The translations under genes and the position numbers were made by a program. A stretch of DNA of 64,000 bases from UBA724 sp049596815 (GTDB lineage: Bacteria > Bacteroidota > Bacteroidia > Flavobacteriales > Flavobacteriaceae): positions 4,107 to 68,106 of the forward strand of contig JBMYLY010000001.1 in NCBI GenBank assembly GCA_049596815.1, read 5' to 3'. Each line of letters opens with the position of its first letter. Within the stretch, counting starts at the first letter, position 1. The notes below the pieces were generated by a model, which saw only the letters and a program-made list of their open reading frames with translations, searched no databases and was not told the origin of the DNA. Shown here piece after piece: positions 1-8,000 of this stretch.

Positions 1-26
1 TTGTCATTTTTGGTTATCCTTATCAG

Positions 27-734
27 TTACTCTATCCGAAAAGATTTAACTTGTGAAAATGTAGTATTTCCATTTACGTCTTTGGTCTGAACCCTCCAAT
101 AATAGATGCTGTTGGCTTCTAACGCTACTTGTTTGGTAGTATCGGGTAAATTGCTAAAATCCTCTGGAGTAGTTTGTTTGCCATCTGTTTTGTCTACATA
201 TAGTGTGTATAACAATGCATCCCCATCGGGGTCACTACCAGCCCACTGCATCTCAAAAGTTCCTGCTACAAGAGTGATTACTTCGCCTGGTTTGGGGCTC
301 AAAAGGTCCGCAGGAAAAGGGGCGCTGTTAGCCTCACCATTCCCTTTAAGATAAAAACGCCATGTATCGCTAGTAGGACTATCTGTTGGAAAATCATCTG
401 AGATGCTAGTTACATACCACTCATAGCCATAACCTTTGTTAAGATCCACAGTTGTTGTATTGGTAGTAATTCCTGTCCGACTGATTTCTGCGTTAGTTTG
501 CATGTTTTTAACGGTCAAAGAATACGATGATACGTTAGAAGCTTGATTCCATGAAAACTCTACAGAAGACTGCGCATTGCTGATGGAAGTTCCTGTATTA
601 CAGTTTTCGTTATTGTTCGGTAACGAAAGTGTCACAGCGGTTGGAGGGGTTGGCCCTGCATTTTCTGAGCAACCCGAAATCGCTATAGCTAAAGCGACAT
701 AGAATACTTTCTTAATCATTGTGTACTTTTTCAT
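27..734 (-). CDS. Putative lipoprotein with fibronectin-III-like domains
   Basis: A 235-residue exported lipoprotein. The N-terminus has a short basic stretch, a hydrophobic segment and a lipobox (AISGC, Cys about residue 22), so it should be lipidated and anchored in a membrane. The rest reads as two fibronectin-III-like beta-sandwich modules: one around residues 30-130 and a second around 135-235 with the typical W-A-G-S-D-P-D-G-D and Y-Y-W-R-V-Q-T-K-D motifs. Its start overlaps the stop of the upstream large secreted protein gene by 4 bases, so the two are probably translated together. The pairing of a modular secreted protein with an FN3 lipoprotein suggests a cell-surface role, perhaps glycan or matrix binding, but no enzymatic domain is visible and the function is unknown. 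Confidence 0.8.
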   Translation of the reverse strand: MKKYTMIKKVFYVALAIAISGCSENAGPTPPTAVTLSLPNNNENCNTGTSISNAQSSVEFSWNQASNVSSYSLTVKNMQTNAEISRTGITTNTTTVDLNKGYGYEWYVTSISDDFPTDSPTSDTWRFYLKGNGEANSAPFPADLLSPKPGEVITLVAGTFEMQWAGSDPDGDALLYTLYVDKTDGKQTTPEDFSNLPDTTKQVALEANSIYYWRVQTKDVNGNTTFSQVKSFRIE

Positions 735-3700
735 TTTTTCAAAATTTTAGACGTTTGGTGAACAGTAGGTGCTTTGATTTCTACAAAGTAGACCCCTTTG
801 GCATACCCTCTCATATCCACAGTTGATATTCGATTTTCTGTCAAACGTTGTACAAAGCGAACCAATGCAACACCACGAAGATCACGGACTACAATTTCTA
901 CTTCCTCATCTGAACCGCCAATCATAATGTTCATATTGTCTTTTACAGGGTTCGGATGTATGAGAATGTCTTCACTATTAAAGTATTGTTGCTCAAAAAC
1001 GCCTTGACAGCTCATATCAGTTGTAAAACGAATCGTGTTTGCGCCCTTATGAAGTAGCACGCTTAAATTTCCTGGCGGAACCGTTTTAAATGTGCTGTTA
1101 TGCACCATGTTAAAGGATGTAGCACCCTCAAGGAAAAAATCAACTCGATCGCCTGCAAGTGACTGAAGTCCATCTATAGAAAACGGATCAGGCTGTGATA
1201 AAACAACCGTAGAACATTGGGAGAAATCATCCTCTCCAGCCACAGTAAAGCAAACTTCATAAGTGCCCACAGTTAGATTTTCAGCCGTTTTATTAAATCC
1301 ATTCGTGCTATTGAGTAAATATTGAGAACCACCAATAGTCACATTATACACATGAGATTGGTCTTTTGCATTCACGAAGATAGAACCATCATTGGTGCCA
1401 ATACAGGAATATGAAGATACGGTGACTTCGAAATTGTCAAGGGGTAAGGTGAATACCTCACACCCGTTGGCATCAACTTCAACCCCTTGTGGCGTATCAT
1501 CGCATATGTCATGCCTGTTGGGAACACCATCACCATCGGAATCTACTGACTGAGAACTCGAACATCCATTACTGTCAACGGTTTCACCAAGAGGTGTATC
1601 AGGACAATCATCCTCCCCATTATTTACCCCATCTCCATCGGAATCCTCATTTGGGTCAGGCCCAAGAGCGGGTCCTTGTACATCATCAATATAGAAAGTT
1701 GCTGGAGTGCTATCACCTCCGTTGACGAAGACTTTTATGTGTGTGTAATTAGACCTGTCTTTTTCTGGTTCAGCTGCAATCAAATCTTTGAAATCAAAAT
1801 ATAACATTTGGAATTCCTCAGATAAAAACACATTGGCGTCCGTCTCGTCCCAAGTTCCGACCCAGTCTTCTGCATCACTAGAGACCTTAAATCTAACCCA
1901 GGATGGTTCTGAAGATTTCACTTTGATTGAAAAAACATTGCCAGTTGTGAAATCAATGGGACGATCCAGTACGTAGTGCACAGAACTCCATCCGCCTGTT
2001 TCAGGTGTTTTATTGTATTGAAGAACAAAGTTGCTACTGTCATCGGGATCAACAATTTCATCGATGTTTGAGGCCACCCCATTCTCGCTGTACAATTCGA
2101 CTAAAGACGTCAAATTATCCCCGCCATCATGATCATCATATAAGGTAAGTGATGGTGGAGTCGCATTTTCAGTCGTAAAACTTGCCGAGATACCCGATAT
2201 CATTTGCGCCTCTCCAACATACTTGGTGGTGTTTTCTATAATACCAAACCAATAGGTTGTGTTGGGGTCGAGTAGCTCTCGTGGTATGATATGAAATGCC
2301 TGACCGTCTTGTGAAATACTCACCTGAGTTGCCACCACTTCTCCATTCTCATCTCCTTCCCTTAATTCAACATGATTTTCTGGTGAAGCGATATCTGTTC
2401 CATCCGTATTTACATAGGCCAAACTTCCTGTTATGGATAGTGTTGAAATTAAAGGAACTTCTGCAGATCCATGTTCAGGGATTAGGGCTGATTCTCCGTC
2501 GGGAGGTGTATCTCCTTTGTGAACCTCGTCAAAATAATATACGTCCCCAGCAACCGAACCGCCTGATTTGTCTCTGTCAAAATAGAGCTGTACGCGGTTG
2601 TGGTGATCTGCTGTAAGTGCACTAAAATTGTAAACCAGTTCTACCCATTGGTTAGTGTCTTCCACTAGAATGTTTTTAACCCCTGAAGGATTGTTACCCC
2701 AATCTGGATTGTTTTGAAGTTGCATTCCCACGGTTACAGGTTTATCAACCCATACTTTTACACGAAAAAAAGGAGTCACCTCGTAATCAAAAAAAGTGAG
2801 TTTAGTACCGTTTACATCTCCGTTTTCCAAGCCTTCATCTCCTGTAGGGACTGTGTAGCGACCCACTTTATCTGAAGTATTAATACCGGATTTGTCTGGG
2901 TTGTCAACCTTGGCAAACCCTGCGCTTGAACCCCACGATGTCCATACCGCATCGGTTTCTGGGGTTTCAAAATCAATCAACATTTGGCTCGATACACGCT
3001 CCTCAACTGTAAATGTTGAACTCTCAGACAATACCGACGTGTTGTCATTATATCTTATGGCCGTCTCATCAAAAGAAACATAATAAGTGGCTTCAAAATC
3101 AAGGCTTTCTGTTGGGTCAATGGTTATGTTGTTTTTTTCAGCATTTATGGTCGCCGTAAAAGGTATGTTAGCACCAGATGCGTTTGTTTCTTTTAGTGAA
3201 ATAATACTTCCTAGATCATTGTCATTCAATTCACCAGCATCTGATTTCATCAAACCCTGGTTGGTATAAATGGTAACATCTGTAGCTCTGCTGGCGTTTG
3301 TGGCACCATCTCTGGGTGCAAAAGCCAACTGATTGGTGGTATAAATGGCGGGTGTCGTGAGATCATCAACATAATACACATTACCTTCCGCGTTATTTCC
3401 ACCCGTAAAAAATAACCCATACTTGTTTAGTAAAATGTCATCTGTGTCAAAAGTGATACTCACGTCAACCCATTGATTGAGTGTTGTTACAGTTGTTTTT
3501 GCGATTGTGAAATGGCCTCCCCAGTCGACATTATTTTCTAGCTTGATGGCAACATCTACTTCAACAGATGTCCATAATTTAAGAGTAAGTACGTTATTAT
3601 CTTCGGCATTATAGTATTGTTCTATGTGAGGGGCGCCCCCAATTTGCTCAGGGTCAGAAACCATAGTGAACTTAGCTACATAACTTGAAGAATTAACATT

Positions 3701-3868
3701 GTCTGGACTTGGATTTTCAACACGCTCAGATTGTAACTCTCCGTTCCAATTCGTCATCACCAAAGCGTCTTCGGCCTCAAAATCAGTGAGAAGATCTGTG
3801 GTTTGGGCAAATGAGAAACATGAAATTAGAACAAATACGGATAAGTAAAATTTATGCATTGGTTTCAT
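731..3868 (-). CDS. Large secreted modular protein with type IX secretion C-terminal sorting domain
   Basis: A 1045-residue exported protein. Residues 1-22 are a Sec signal peptide ending F-A-Q. Three beta-rich segments (about 24-175, 295-455, 573-735) share a pattern that begins with an L-x-D-F-E or similar strand, contains W-V-x-L/V-x-x-x-F and ends with V-Y-Y-x-D-D or F-Y-I-D-D; they look like carbohydrate-binding-type jelly rolls. Two Ig-like domains of the SbsA/Big_5 kind lie between them (about 178-290 and 462-570). Residues 742-808 carry two thrombospondin type-3 calcium repeats (DSDGDGVNNGEDDC and DSDGDGVPNRHDIC). A SprB-like repeat region follows, and from about 965 a Por-type tail (IHPNPVKDN...GVYFVEI...) marks export by the type IX system. 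Probably a surface or secreted glycan-binding protein. No catalytic module is evident. Confidence 0.85.
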   Translation of the reverse strand: MKPMHKFYLSVFVLISCFSFAQTTDLLTDFEAEDALVMTNWNGELQSERVENPSPDNVNSSSYVAKFTMVSDPEQIGGAPHIEQYYNAEDNNVLTLKLWTSVEVDVAIKLENNVDWGGHFTIAKTTVTTLNQWVDVSITFDTDDILLNKYGLFFTGGNNAEGNVYYVDDLTTPAIYTTNQLAFAPRDGATNASRATDVTIYTNQGLMKSDAGELNDNDLGSIISLKETNASGANIPFTATINAEKNNITIDPTESLDFEATYYVSFDETAIRYNDNTSVLSESSTFTVEERVSSQMLIDFETPETDAVWTSWGSSAGFAKVDNPDKSGINTSDKVGRYTVPTGDEGLENGDVNGTKLTFFDYEVTPFFRVKVWVDKPVTVGMQLQNNPDWGNNPSGVKNILVEDTNQWVELVYNFSALTADHHNRVQLYFDRDKSGGSVAGDVYYFDEVHKGDTPPDGESALIPEHGSAEVPLISTLSITGSLAYVNTDGTDIASPENHVELREGDENGEVVATQVSISQDGQAFHIIPRELLDPNTTYWFGIIENTTKYVGEAQMISGISASFTTENATPPSLTLYDDHDGGDNLTSLVELYSENGVASNIDEIVDPDDSSNFVLQYNKTPETGGWSSVHYVLDRPIDFTTGNVFSIKVKSSEPSWVRFKVSSDAEDWVGTWDETDANVFLSEEFQMLYFDFKDLIAAEPEKDRSNYTHIKVFVNGGDSTPATFYIDDVQGPALGPDPNEDSDGDGVNNGEDDCPDTPLGETVDSNGCSSSQSVDSDGDGVPNRHDICDDTPQGVEVDANGCEVFTLPLDNFEVTVSSYSCIGTNDGSIFVNAKDQSHVYNVTIGGSQYLLNSTNGFNKTAENLTVGTYEVCFTVAGEDDFSQCSTVVLSQPDPFSIDGLQSLAGDRVDFFLEGATSFNMVHNSTFKTVPPGNLSVLLHKGANTIRFTTDMSCQGVFEQQYFNSEDILIHPNPVKDNMNIMIGGSDEEVEIVVRDLRGVALVRFVQRLTENRISTVDMRGYAKGVYFVEIKAPTVHQTSKILKK

Positions 3869-4206
3869 AATTTTATTTACTAAAAAATAAATTGGACATC
3901 GGCTAATTTATCAGAAAAAAAGGATTCCAAAAAAAAATATGTGTTTTTTTAAATTACAACAAATTGTGTTTGAGTTAATTATAAATTATTTAAACAAATT
4001 TGGAGTTGCACAAAATTTCATGAAGATTATTGCTAAATAAAATAATAATTTCTGCGTACAGACTTTATAAATGGTTCAATTGATTTCTAAAACAGATCAA
4101 TTGGGACTACAAAAAAACTCCTTGAGAAATCAAGGAGCTTTTATTTAATATTCAATGCTGCTTCTAAAATCATCTTTAGTCAAAGTACCAAAAAGACTCT
4201 ACGCCT
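3869..4206. other. 338-base intergenic region, AT-rich
   Basis: This is the only gap above 300 bases. The part next to the large secreted-protein gene should hold its leader and promoter on the minus strand, but I find no clean TAnnTTTG box there, only AT-rich tracts. The distal end holds a strong terminator hairpin at 4118-4137. No convincing small ORF or RNA gene was seen. Confidence 0.6.
4111..4144 (-). terminator. Rho-independent terminator of the alpha/alpha-barrel gene
   Basis: A perfect 8-bp stem (CTCCTTGA / TCAAGGAG, 4118-4137) with a GAAA loop. On the minus strand it is followed by seven T (the A7 at 4111-4117). It lies about 70 bases past the stop of the gene at 4207-5103. The plus-strand side ends CTTTTATTT, so it may work in both directions. 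Confidence 0.85.
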
Positions 4207-5103
4207 TTACATTTCTATCTTTCCGTAGTGCTTTAAAACCATTAATGACCACAGGGTTTGTATTCCTGCCCATTCGAGTTTGGTACCCGGGCTTATCCCA
4301 TACCAAGTTGCCCAACTACCATCTTTTTGTTGCTTTTTGATCAGTTCAACAAGGTCGGTTTCTATGTCCTCTTTTTTAAAAATAATCTTAAGCAGACTAT
4401 CAGGACTTGGACAATAATTAAGCCGATGGGGTTTGCCATAAAGCCCCCAACCCTCATCCGAAGGGTTGTTACAAATCACACCCTCGGCCAGTATCCAGCG
4501 TTTTAAATTTTTAATAACCTCACCGGCCTGTGATTGGCTTCTGGTGTATTGTAAAAATGTCAGCCATCTAGGCACACACAAATAGCAAAACACATGCTTT
4601 TCTTTGACGCGTTCAAATTCGTCCCAGACAAATTGTTCGGCCTTTTTCATCCACGGAATATCTATTCCGTATTTTTCTAAAATCCCCAACAAGGGTGCAG
4701 TTGTACTCAGTGCAGCCCACTCCTTAACGGTTTTAAAATGATCACTGCAAGGATATTCACTTGTGGGCCGTAGCATCCATGGAATGCCGCCTTTTTCTGT
4801 GGTCACACTTTCAAAATAGGGCATAAAATCCTTCAGAATAATATCTTTGGATAGCAGTCCCACTTCGTCTAATGTCTCTAGGGCCATAACACTAAAAAGA
4901 GGTTGGCTTTCTGGTGAGGCCGTATCGGGTTCCATTCCATGTCCGAAACCGCCATCTGCATTGCGGTACGCATAGACCGCATGATAAACCCCCTTTGCAT
5001 CTCCAGACTCAAAATAAAATTGAAACAATCGCCGCTCGATCATTCGAGAATTTGTAAGAATAAAATCCCTGGCTTTTAATAAATTTTCTTTGGCCAACCT
5101 CAT
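4207..5103 (-). CDS. Alpha/alpha-barrel protein of the prenyltransferase/squalene-cyclase-like fold
   Basis: A 298-residue soluble protein without signal peptide. It shows helical repeats with terpenoid-cyclase/prenyltransferase-like signatures: YRNADGGFGHGMEPD near residues 46-60, which resembles the glycine-rich turn of such repeats, and QQKDGSWATWYG near the C-terminus, which resembles a QW motif. The aspartate-rich motifs needed by true squalene cyclases are not apparent, so I would not call it a cyclase. It stands alone with its own terminator, divergent from the MGMT-like gene. The start is the first ATG, 8 bases from a TATATTTA box. The function is unknown; it may be a carbohydrate-active or ligand-binding alpha/alpha barrel. 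Confidence 0.6.
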   Translation of the reverse strand: MRLAKENLLKARDFILTNSRMIERRLFQFYFESGDAKGVYHAVYAYRNADGGFGHGMEPDTASPESQPLFSVMALETLDEVGLLSKDIILKDFMPYFESVTTEKGGIPWMLRPTSEYPCSDHFKTVKEWAALSTTAPLLGILEKYGIDIPWMKKAEQFVWDEFERVKEKHVFCYLCVPRWLTFLQYTRSQSQAGEVIKNLKRWILAEGVICNNPSDEGWGLYGKPHRLNYCPSPDSLLKIIFKKEDIETDLVELIKKQQKDGSWATWYGISPGTKLEWAGIQTLWSLMVLKHYGKIEM

Positions 5104-5111
5104 AGTTGAAA

Positions 5112-5119
5112 TAAATATA
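5112..5119 (-). promoter_or_regulatory. -7 box variant TATATTTA
   Basis: On the minus strand this reads TATATTTA, one base off the Bacteroidota consensus TAnnTTTG, and lies 8 bases before the ATG at 5103. The same variant precedes the genes starting at 53597 and 56807. Confidence 0.45.
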
Positions 5120-5155
5120 AGTCAAAAATTAAATTCCATTTTTATATTTTAGAAT

Positions 5156-5563
5156 ATGGCGAAAAAATCTTGGGAGGAAAAGTTTAACAAGAAATCTGAT
5201 TTTGAAATCAAAACCATTGATCGATCTTTTTGGGGGTATCATGCTGGCTCAAAAATATTGATTCCAACCCCTTTGTTAATTCAAGAGTATATCAATCAGA
5301 TTGAATCAGGAAATCAAGTAGCAGTTGAAAGAATGAGAAACGATTTGGCCATTGAGATTGGGGCTGATTTTACATGCCCAATGACCACCGGGATTTTTCT
5401 ACGGGTTGTGGCTGAAGTCAACTATGAGAGGTTGACCCGCAACAACGACAGTGAAATTTCCCCCTTTTGGAGAGTCGTAGACCCTAAAAGTAAACTAGCA
5501 GATAAACTTTCGTTCGGAAAAGAAATCATCATTGAGAAAAGAGCAGCAGAGCAAGCTTCTTGA
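5156..5563 (+). CDS. Small MGMT-related protein lacking the active-site cysteine (tentative)
   Basis: A 135-residue cytoplasmic protein. The middle (about residues 36-110) is reminiscent of the DNA-binding domain of O6-methylguanine methyltransferases: a helix-turn-helix-like stretch (LIQEYINQI...VERMRNDLA), then TCPMTTGIFLRVVAE, then SPFWRVVDPKSKL at 102-114. That last segment lines up with the P-C-H-R-V-V active-site region but has F-W instead of C-H, so it cannot act as a suicide alkyl acceptor. Cys74 lies elsewhere. A near-consensus -7 box (TATATTTT, 5143-5150) precedes the ATG by 5 bases. The assignment rests on resemblance only; a role in binding modified DNA is an inference. Confidence 0.5.
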   Translation: MAKKSWEEKFNKKSDFEIKTIDRSFWGYHAGSKILIPTPLLIQEYINQIESGNQVAVERMRNDLAIEIGADFTCPMTTGIFLRVVAEVNYERLTRNNDSEISPFWRVVDPKSKLADKLSFGKEIIIEKRAAEQAS

Positions 5564-5567
5564 TGAT

Positions 5568-5798
5568 CTAATTTACTTTGACCACTTTTTTGATTTGAGG
5601 GGCGTATTTTTTGATGGTCGTTTCCACACCCAACTGTAAAGTCATCTGGTTGACAGAACAGGCAATGCAATTGCCTTGAAGCTCTACGATTACTGTGTCA
5701 CCTTCGATAGCAACCAAAGAAATATCTCCACCATCATTGACCAAAAAAGGGCGGATTTCTTCAAGGGCTTTTTCTACAAGTTGTTCTAGTTCTACCAT
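5568..5798 (-). CDS. NifU C-terminal-domain Fe-S carrier
   Basis: A 76-residue single-domain protein of the NifU C-terminal (Nfu) family, which holds a [4Fe-4S] cluster between subunits and passes it to apoproteins. The family motif N-D-G-G-D-I is at 21-26 and the cluster-binding C-I-A-C pair is Cys44 and Cys47. It starts 5 bases after the stop of mrp on the same strand, so the two Fe-S carrier genes form an operon read from the promoter at 6964. It ends 4 bases from the stop of the convergent MGMT-like gene. Confidence 0.92.
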   Translation of the reverse strand: MVELEQLVEKALEEIRPFLVNDGGDISLVAIEGDTVIVELQGNCIACSVNQMTLQLGVETTIKKYAPQIKKVVKVN

Positions 5799-5803
5799 CG
5801 TTT

Positions 5804-6934
5804 TTAGGTTTTTTGAACGGCAGCACAGCCTGCCATAGTGGTTATTTTAATCGCCTCTGTAGGAGGAAGTTCTTCATTGCGTTTGACCAGTTCGCTGACC
5901 AAATTACGTGTTACTTCCACAAACTGCTCAGATATAGGGCTGTTTTCCTGCAATACAGCCGGTCGGCCTACATCGCCTGCCTCACGTACGCTTTGCACCA
6001 AAGGCAGTGCTCCCAAAAAAGGAACCTCCAAATCAGTGGCTAAATATTTTGCCCCGCCTTTACCAAAGATATAGTATTTGTTATCTGGCAATTCTTCGGG
6101 GGTGAAATAGGCCATGTTCTCAATAATTCCCAAAACAGGTACTTGTATACTGTCTTGTTTAAACATTGCAACACCCTTTTTGGCATCGGCCAATGCCACT
6201 GCTTGAGGCGTGCTCACAACTGCCGCTCCTGTGATGGGCAAAGACTGCATAATGCTCAAGTGAATATCTCCAGTTCCCGGTGGCAAATCAATCAGTAAAA
6301 AATCTAATGTACCCCAATCAGCATCAAAAATCATCTGATTAAGGGCTTTGGCAGCCATCGGACCACGCCATATCACCGCTTGGTCAGGTTCCGTAAAAAA
6401 ACCTATCGATAGCAACTTGATTCCATAATTGGAAACTGGTTTCATCTTAGACTTCCCATCTACCGTGACGGCCAAGGGGCGCTCATAAGCCACATCGAAC
6501 ATCATGGGTATGGAAGGCCCGTAAATATCTGCATCAAGTATTCCTACTTTAAAACCCATTTCGGCCAAGGTAATGGCCAAATTCGCAGTCACAGTCGATT
6601 TACCAACACCACCTTTTCCAGAGGCCACCGCTACGATATTCTGAATACCCGGAATGGACTTGCCTTTTGTAGGCACAGCTGCTTTGGGAGGGGCAGCTGC
6701 TTTGCTGTTAACCTGAATTTTCAACTGATTGCCAAAACGTTCTTGGATAGCCTCCACTACGACTGCCTCGGTTTTTTTGCGCGCTTGTAAACTCGGGCTA
6801 GGAAGGGCCATGTCTATGATGAGTTCATCACCAAAAATTTGAAGGTTGGTAAGTCCACCTATGGCTCCCAGCGTTTGGTCTGTGCCGTGGACGGTAAGCT
6901 TGTTTATGAGGTCTTCGATTTCGGACTTGCGCAC
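5804..6934 (-). CDS. mrp: Mrp/NBP35-family P-loop ATPase, Fe-S carrier
   Basis: A 376-residue protein with an N-terminal MIP18/DUF59 domain (about 1-70), an Ala/Pro linker and a ParA/Mrp-type ATPase with a deviant Walker A (SGKGGVGKST, about 105-114), I-L-D-A-D-I-Y-G-P-S and L-L-I-D-L-P-P-G-T-G-D. It should load or carry Fe-S clusters in an ATP-dependent way. The C-x-x-C that typical ApbC/NBP35 proteins carry after E-N-M-x-Y-F is absent (here T-P-E-E-L-P), and the whole chain has only one cysteine, close to the C-terminus (A-G-C-A-A). Start is GTG at 6934; no in-frame ATG lies between it and the -7 box at 6964-6971. Confidence 0.92.
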   Translation of the reverse strand: MRKSEIEDLINKLTVHGTDQTLGAIGGLTNLQIFGDELIIDMALPSPSLQARKKTEAVVVEAIQERFGNQLKIQVNSKAAAPPKAAVPTKGKSIPGIQNIVAVASGKGGVGKSTVTANLAITLAEMGFKVGILDADIYGPSIPMMFDVAYERPLAVTVDGKSKMKPVSNYGIKLLSIGFFTEPDQAVIWRGPMAAKALNQMIFDADWGTLDFLLIDLPPGTGDIHLSIMQSLPITGAAVVSTPQAVALADAKKGVAMFKQDSIQVPVLGIIENMAYFTPEELPDNKYYIFGKGGAKYLATDLEVPFLGALPLVQSVREAGDVGRPAVLQENSPISEQFVEVTRNLVSELVKRNEELPPTEAIKITTMAGCAAVQKT

Positions 6935-6963
6935 AGTGTTTTCTTTAAAATGATTCTAAATTG

Positions 6964-6971
6964 CAAATATA
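6964..6971 (-). promoter_or_regulatory. -7 promoter box (TATATTTG) of mrp-nfu
   Basis: CAAATATA on the plus strand reads TATATTTG on the minus strand, a full match to TAnnTTTG, 29 bases before the GTG start of mrp. It sits between the stop of the alkyltransferase-like gene and mrp. Confidence 0.7.
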
Positions 6972-6987
6972 GGGCATCTGCACCAAC

Positions 6988-7326
6988 CTACACAGCATCA
7001 GTAGGTTTCCAAAAAACAGTTTCAAAATCTACAATTTGATCATCGACAATCTGGTGCCCTTCTTGCTCTAACAATTGCTGCATAACCCTAGGGCCACCAA
7101 AATGATGCTTTCCAGTTAGCATTCCTGTTCTATTGACCACCCTATGGGCAGGCACGTCGGGGCGTGTATGGGCAGCATTCATGGCCCAGCCTACCATCCG
7201 CGCAGATCTTCGTGCTCCAAGACATTCAGCGATGGCACCATAGGTGCTCACACGGCCTTCAGGTATCTGCCGAACCACTTCGTATACACGCAAAAAGAAA
7301 TCCGAAGAAGTGTTATGGGGCATCAA
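6988..7326 (-). CDS. Alkyltransferase-like protein (ATL), MGMT fold with Cys replaced by Ala
   Basis: A 112-residue protein matching the DNA-binding domain of O6-alkylguanine-DNA alkyltransferase: I-P-E-G-R-V-S-T-Y-G-A-I-A, the helix-turn-helix S-A-R-M-V-G-W-A-M, and the active-site segment P-A-H-R-V-V-N-R-T-G (residues 59-68). Methyltransferases have P-C-H-R-V; here residue 60 is alanine, so the protein cannot accept alkyl groups. In the ATL family such proteins bind O6-alkylguanine, bend the DNA and direct nucleotide excision repair to the lesion. It overlaps the 3' end of trmB by 14 bases and is the last gene of a likely regulator-kinase-trmB-atl operon. Confidence 0.9.
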   Translation of the reverse strand: MMPHNTSSDFFLRVYEVVRQIPEGRVSTYGAIAECLGARRSARMVGWAMNAAHTRPDVPAHRVVNRTGMLTGKHHFGGPRVMQQLLEQEGHQIVDDQIVDFETVFWKPTDAV

Positions 7327-7990
7327 AAGAGAATTTTAGGTAAGTAATGGGGATGTCTTGGTCCAAATACATGGATTCATAAAAGGTTTGAATGGCGGTG
7401 ACTTCTTTAGGGGCATGTACATATTTATACACATCGTGATGTGCCATAATGGGAGGAATGCCCAAACCTTGTAGGACACCCAAAGTGTAGCCATGCAAAA
7501 AAGAGGAATCTGTTTTGAGATGCACCACGCCTTTTTGTCGAAGGATGTTTTTGTATTTGGATAAAAAATCAGGGTTTGTCAGTCGGTGTTTGGTGCGCTT
7601 GTACTTGAGTTGAGGGTCAGGAAAAGTGAGCCATATTTCAGAAACTTCATCAATGCCAAAAACATGTTCTATGAGCTCTATTTGTGTGCGTACAAAAGCC
7701 ACATTGGGCAGGTTTTCTTCCAAAGCGGTCTTGGCGCCTCTCCAGAACCGTGCCCCTTTAATATCTATTCCAATAAAATTTAACTCAGGATGAGCTTTGG
7801 CCAAGGCTACCGTATACTCTCCCTTACCGCACCCGAGTTCTACAACCAAAGGGTTATCATTTCCAAAAAATTTGTTCCAATGGCCTTTATGCTCAAAAGT
7901 ATTTGCAATCAATGCTTCGCGAGTGGGCTGTAGCACATTGGCAAAAGATTCGTTCTCTCTAAATCGCTTGAGTTTGTTTTTACTTCCCAT
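7313..7990 (-). CDS. trmB: tRNA (guanine-N7-)-methyltransferase
   Basis: A 225-residue SAM-dependent methyltransferase that makes m7G at position 46 of the tRNA variable loop. The SAM motif V-V-E-L-G-C-G-K-G-E-Y is around 50-60, followed by F-I-G-I-D-I-K-G and the TrmB signature L-T-F-P-D-P-Q. The length is usual for the family. It starts 10 bases after the stop of the histidine kinase gene and overlaps the ATL gene by 14 bases, so it is co-transcribed with both. Confidence 0.95.
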   Translation of the reverse strand: MGSKNKLKRFRENESFANVLQPTREALIANTFEHKGHWNKFFGNDNPLVVELGCGKGEYTVALAKAHPELNFIGIDIKGARFWRGAKTALEENLPNVAFVRTQIELIEHVFGIDEVSEIWLTFPDPQLKYKRTKHRLTNPDFLSKYKNILRQKGVVHLKTDSSFLHGYTLGVLQGLGIPPIMAHHDVYKYVHAPKEVTAIQTFYESMYLDQDIPITYLKFSFDAP

Positions 7991-8000
7991 GGGATATGAT

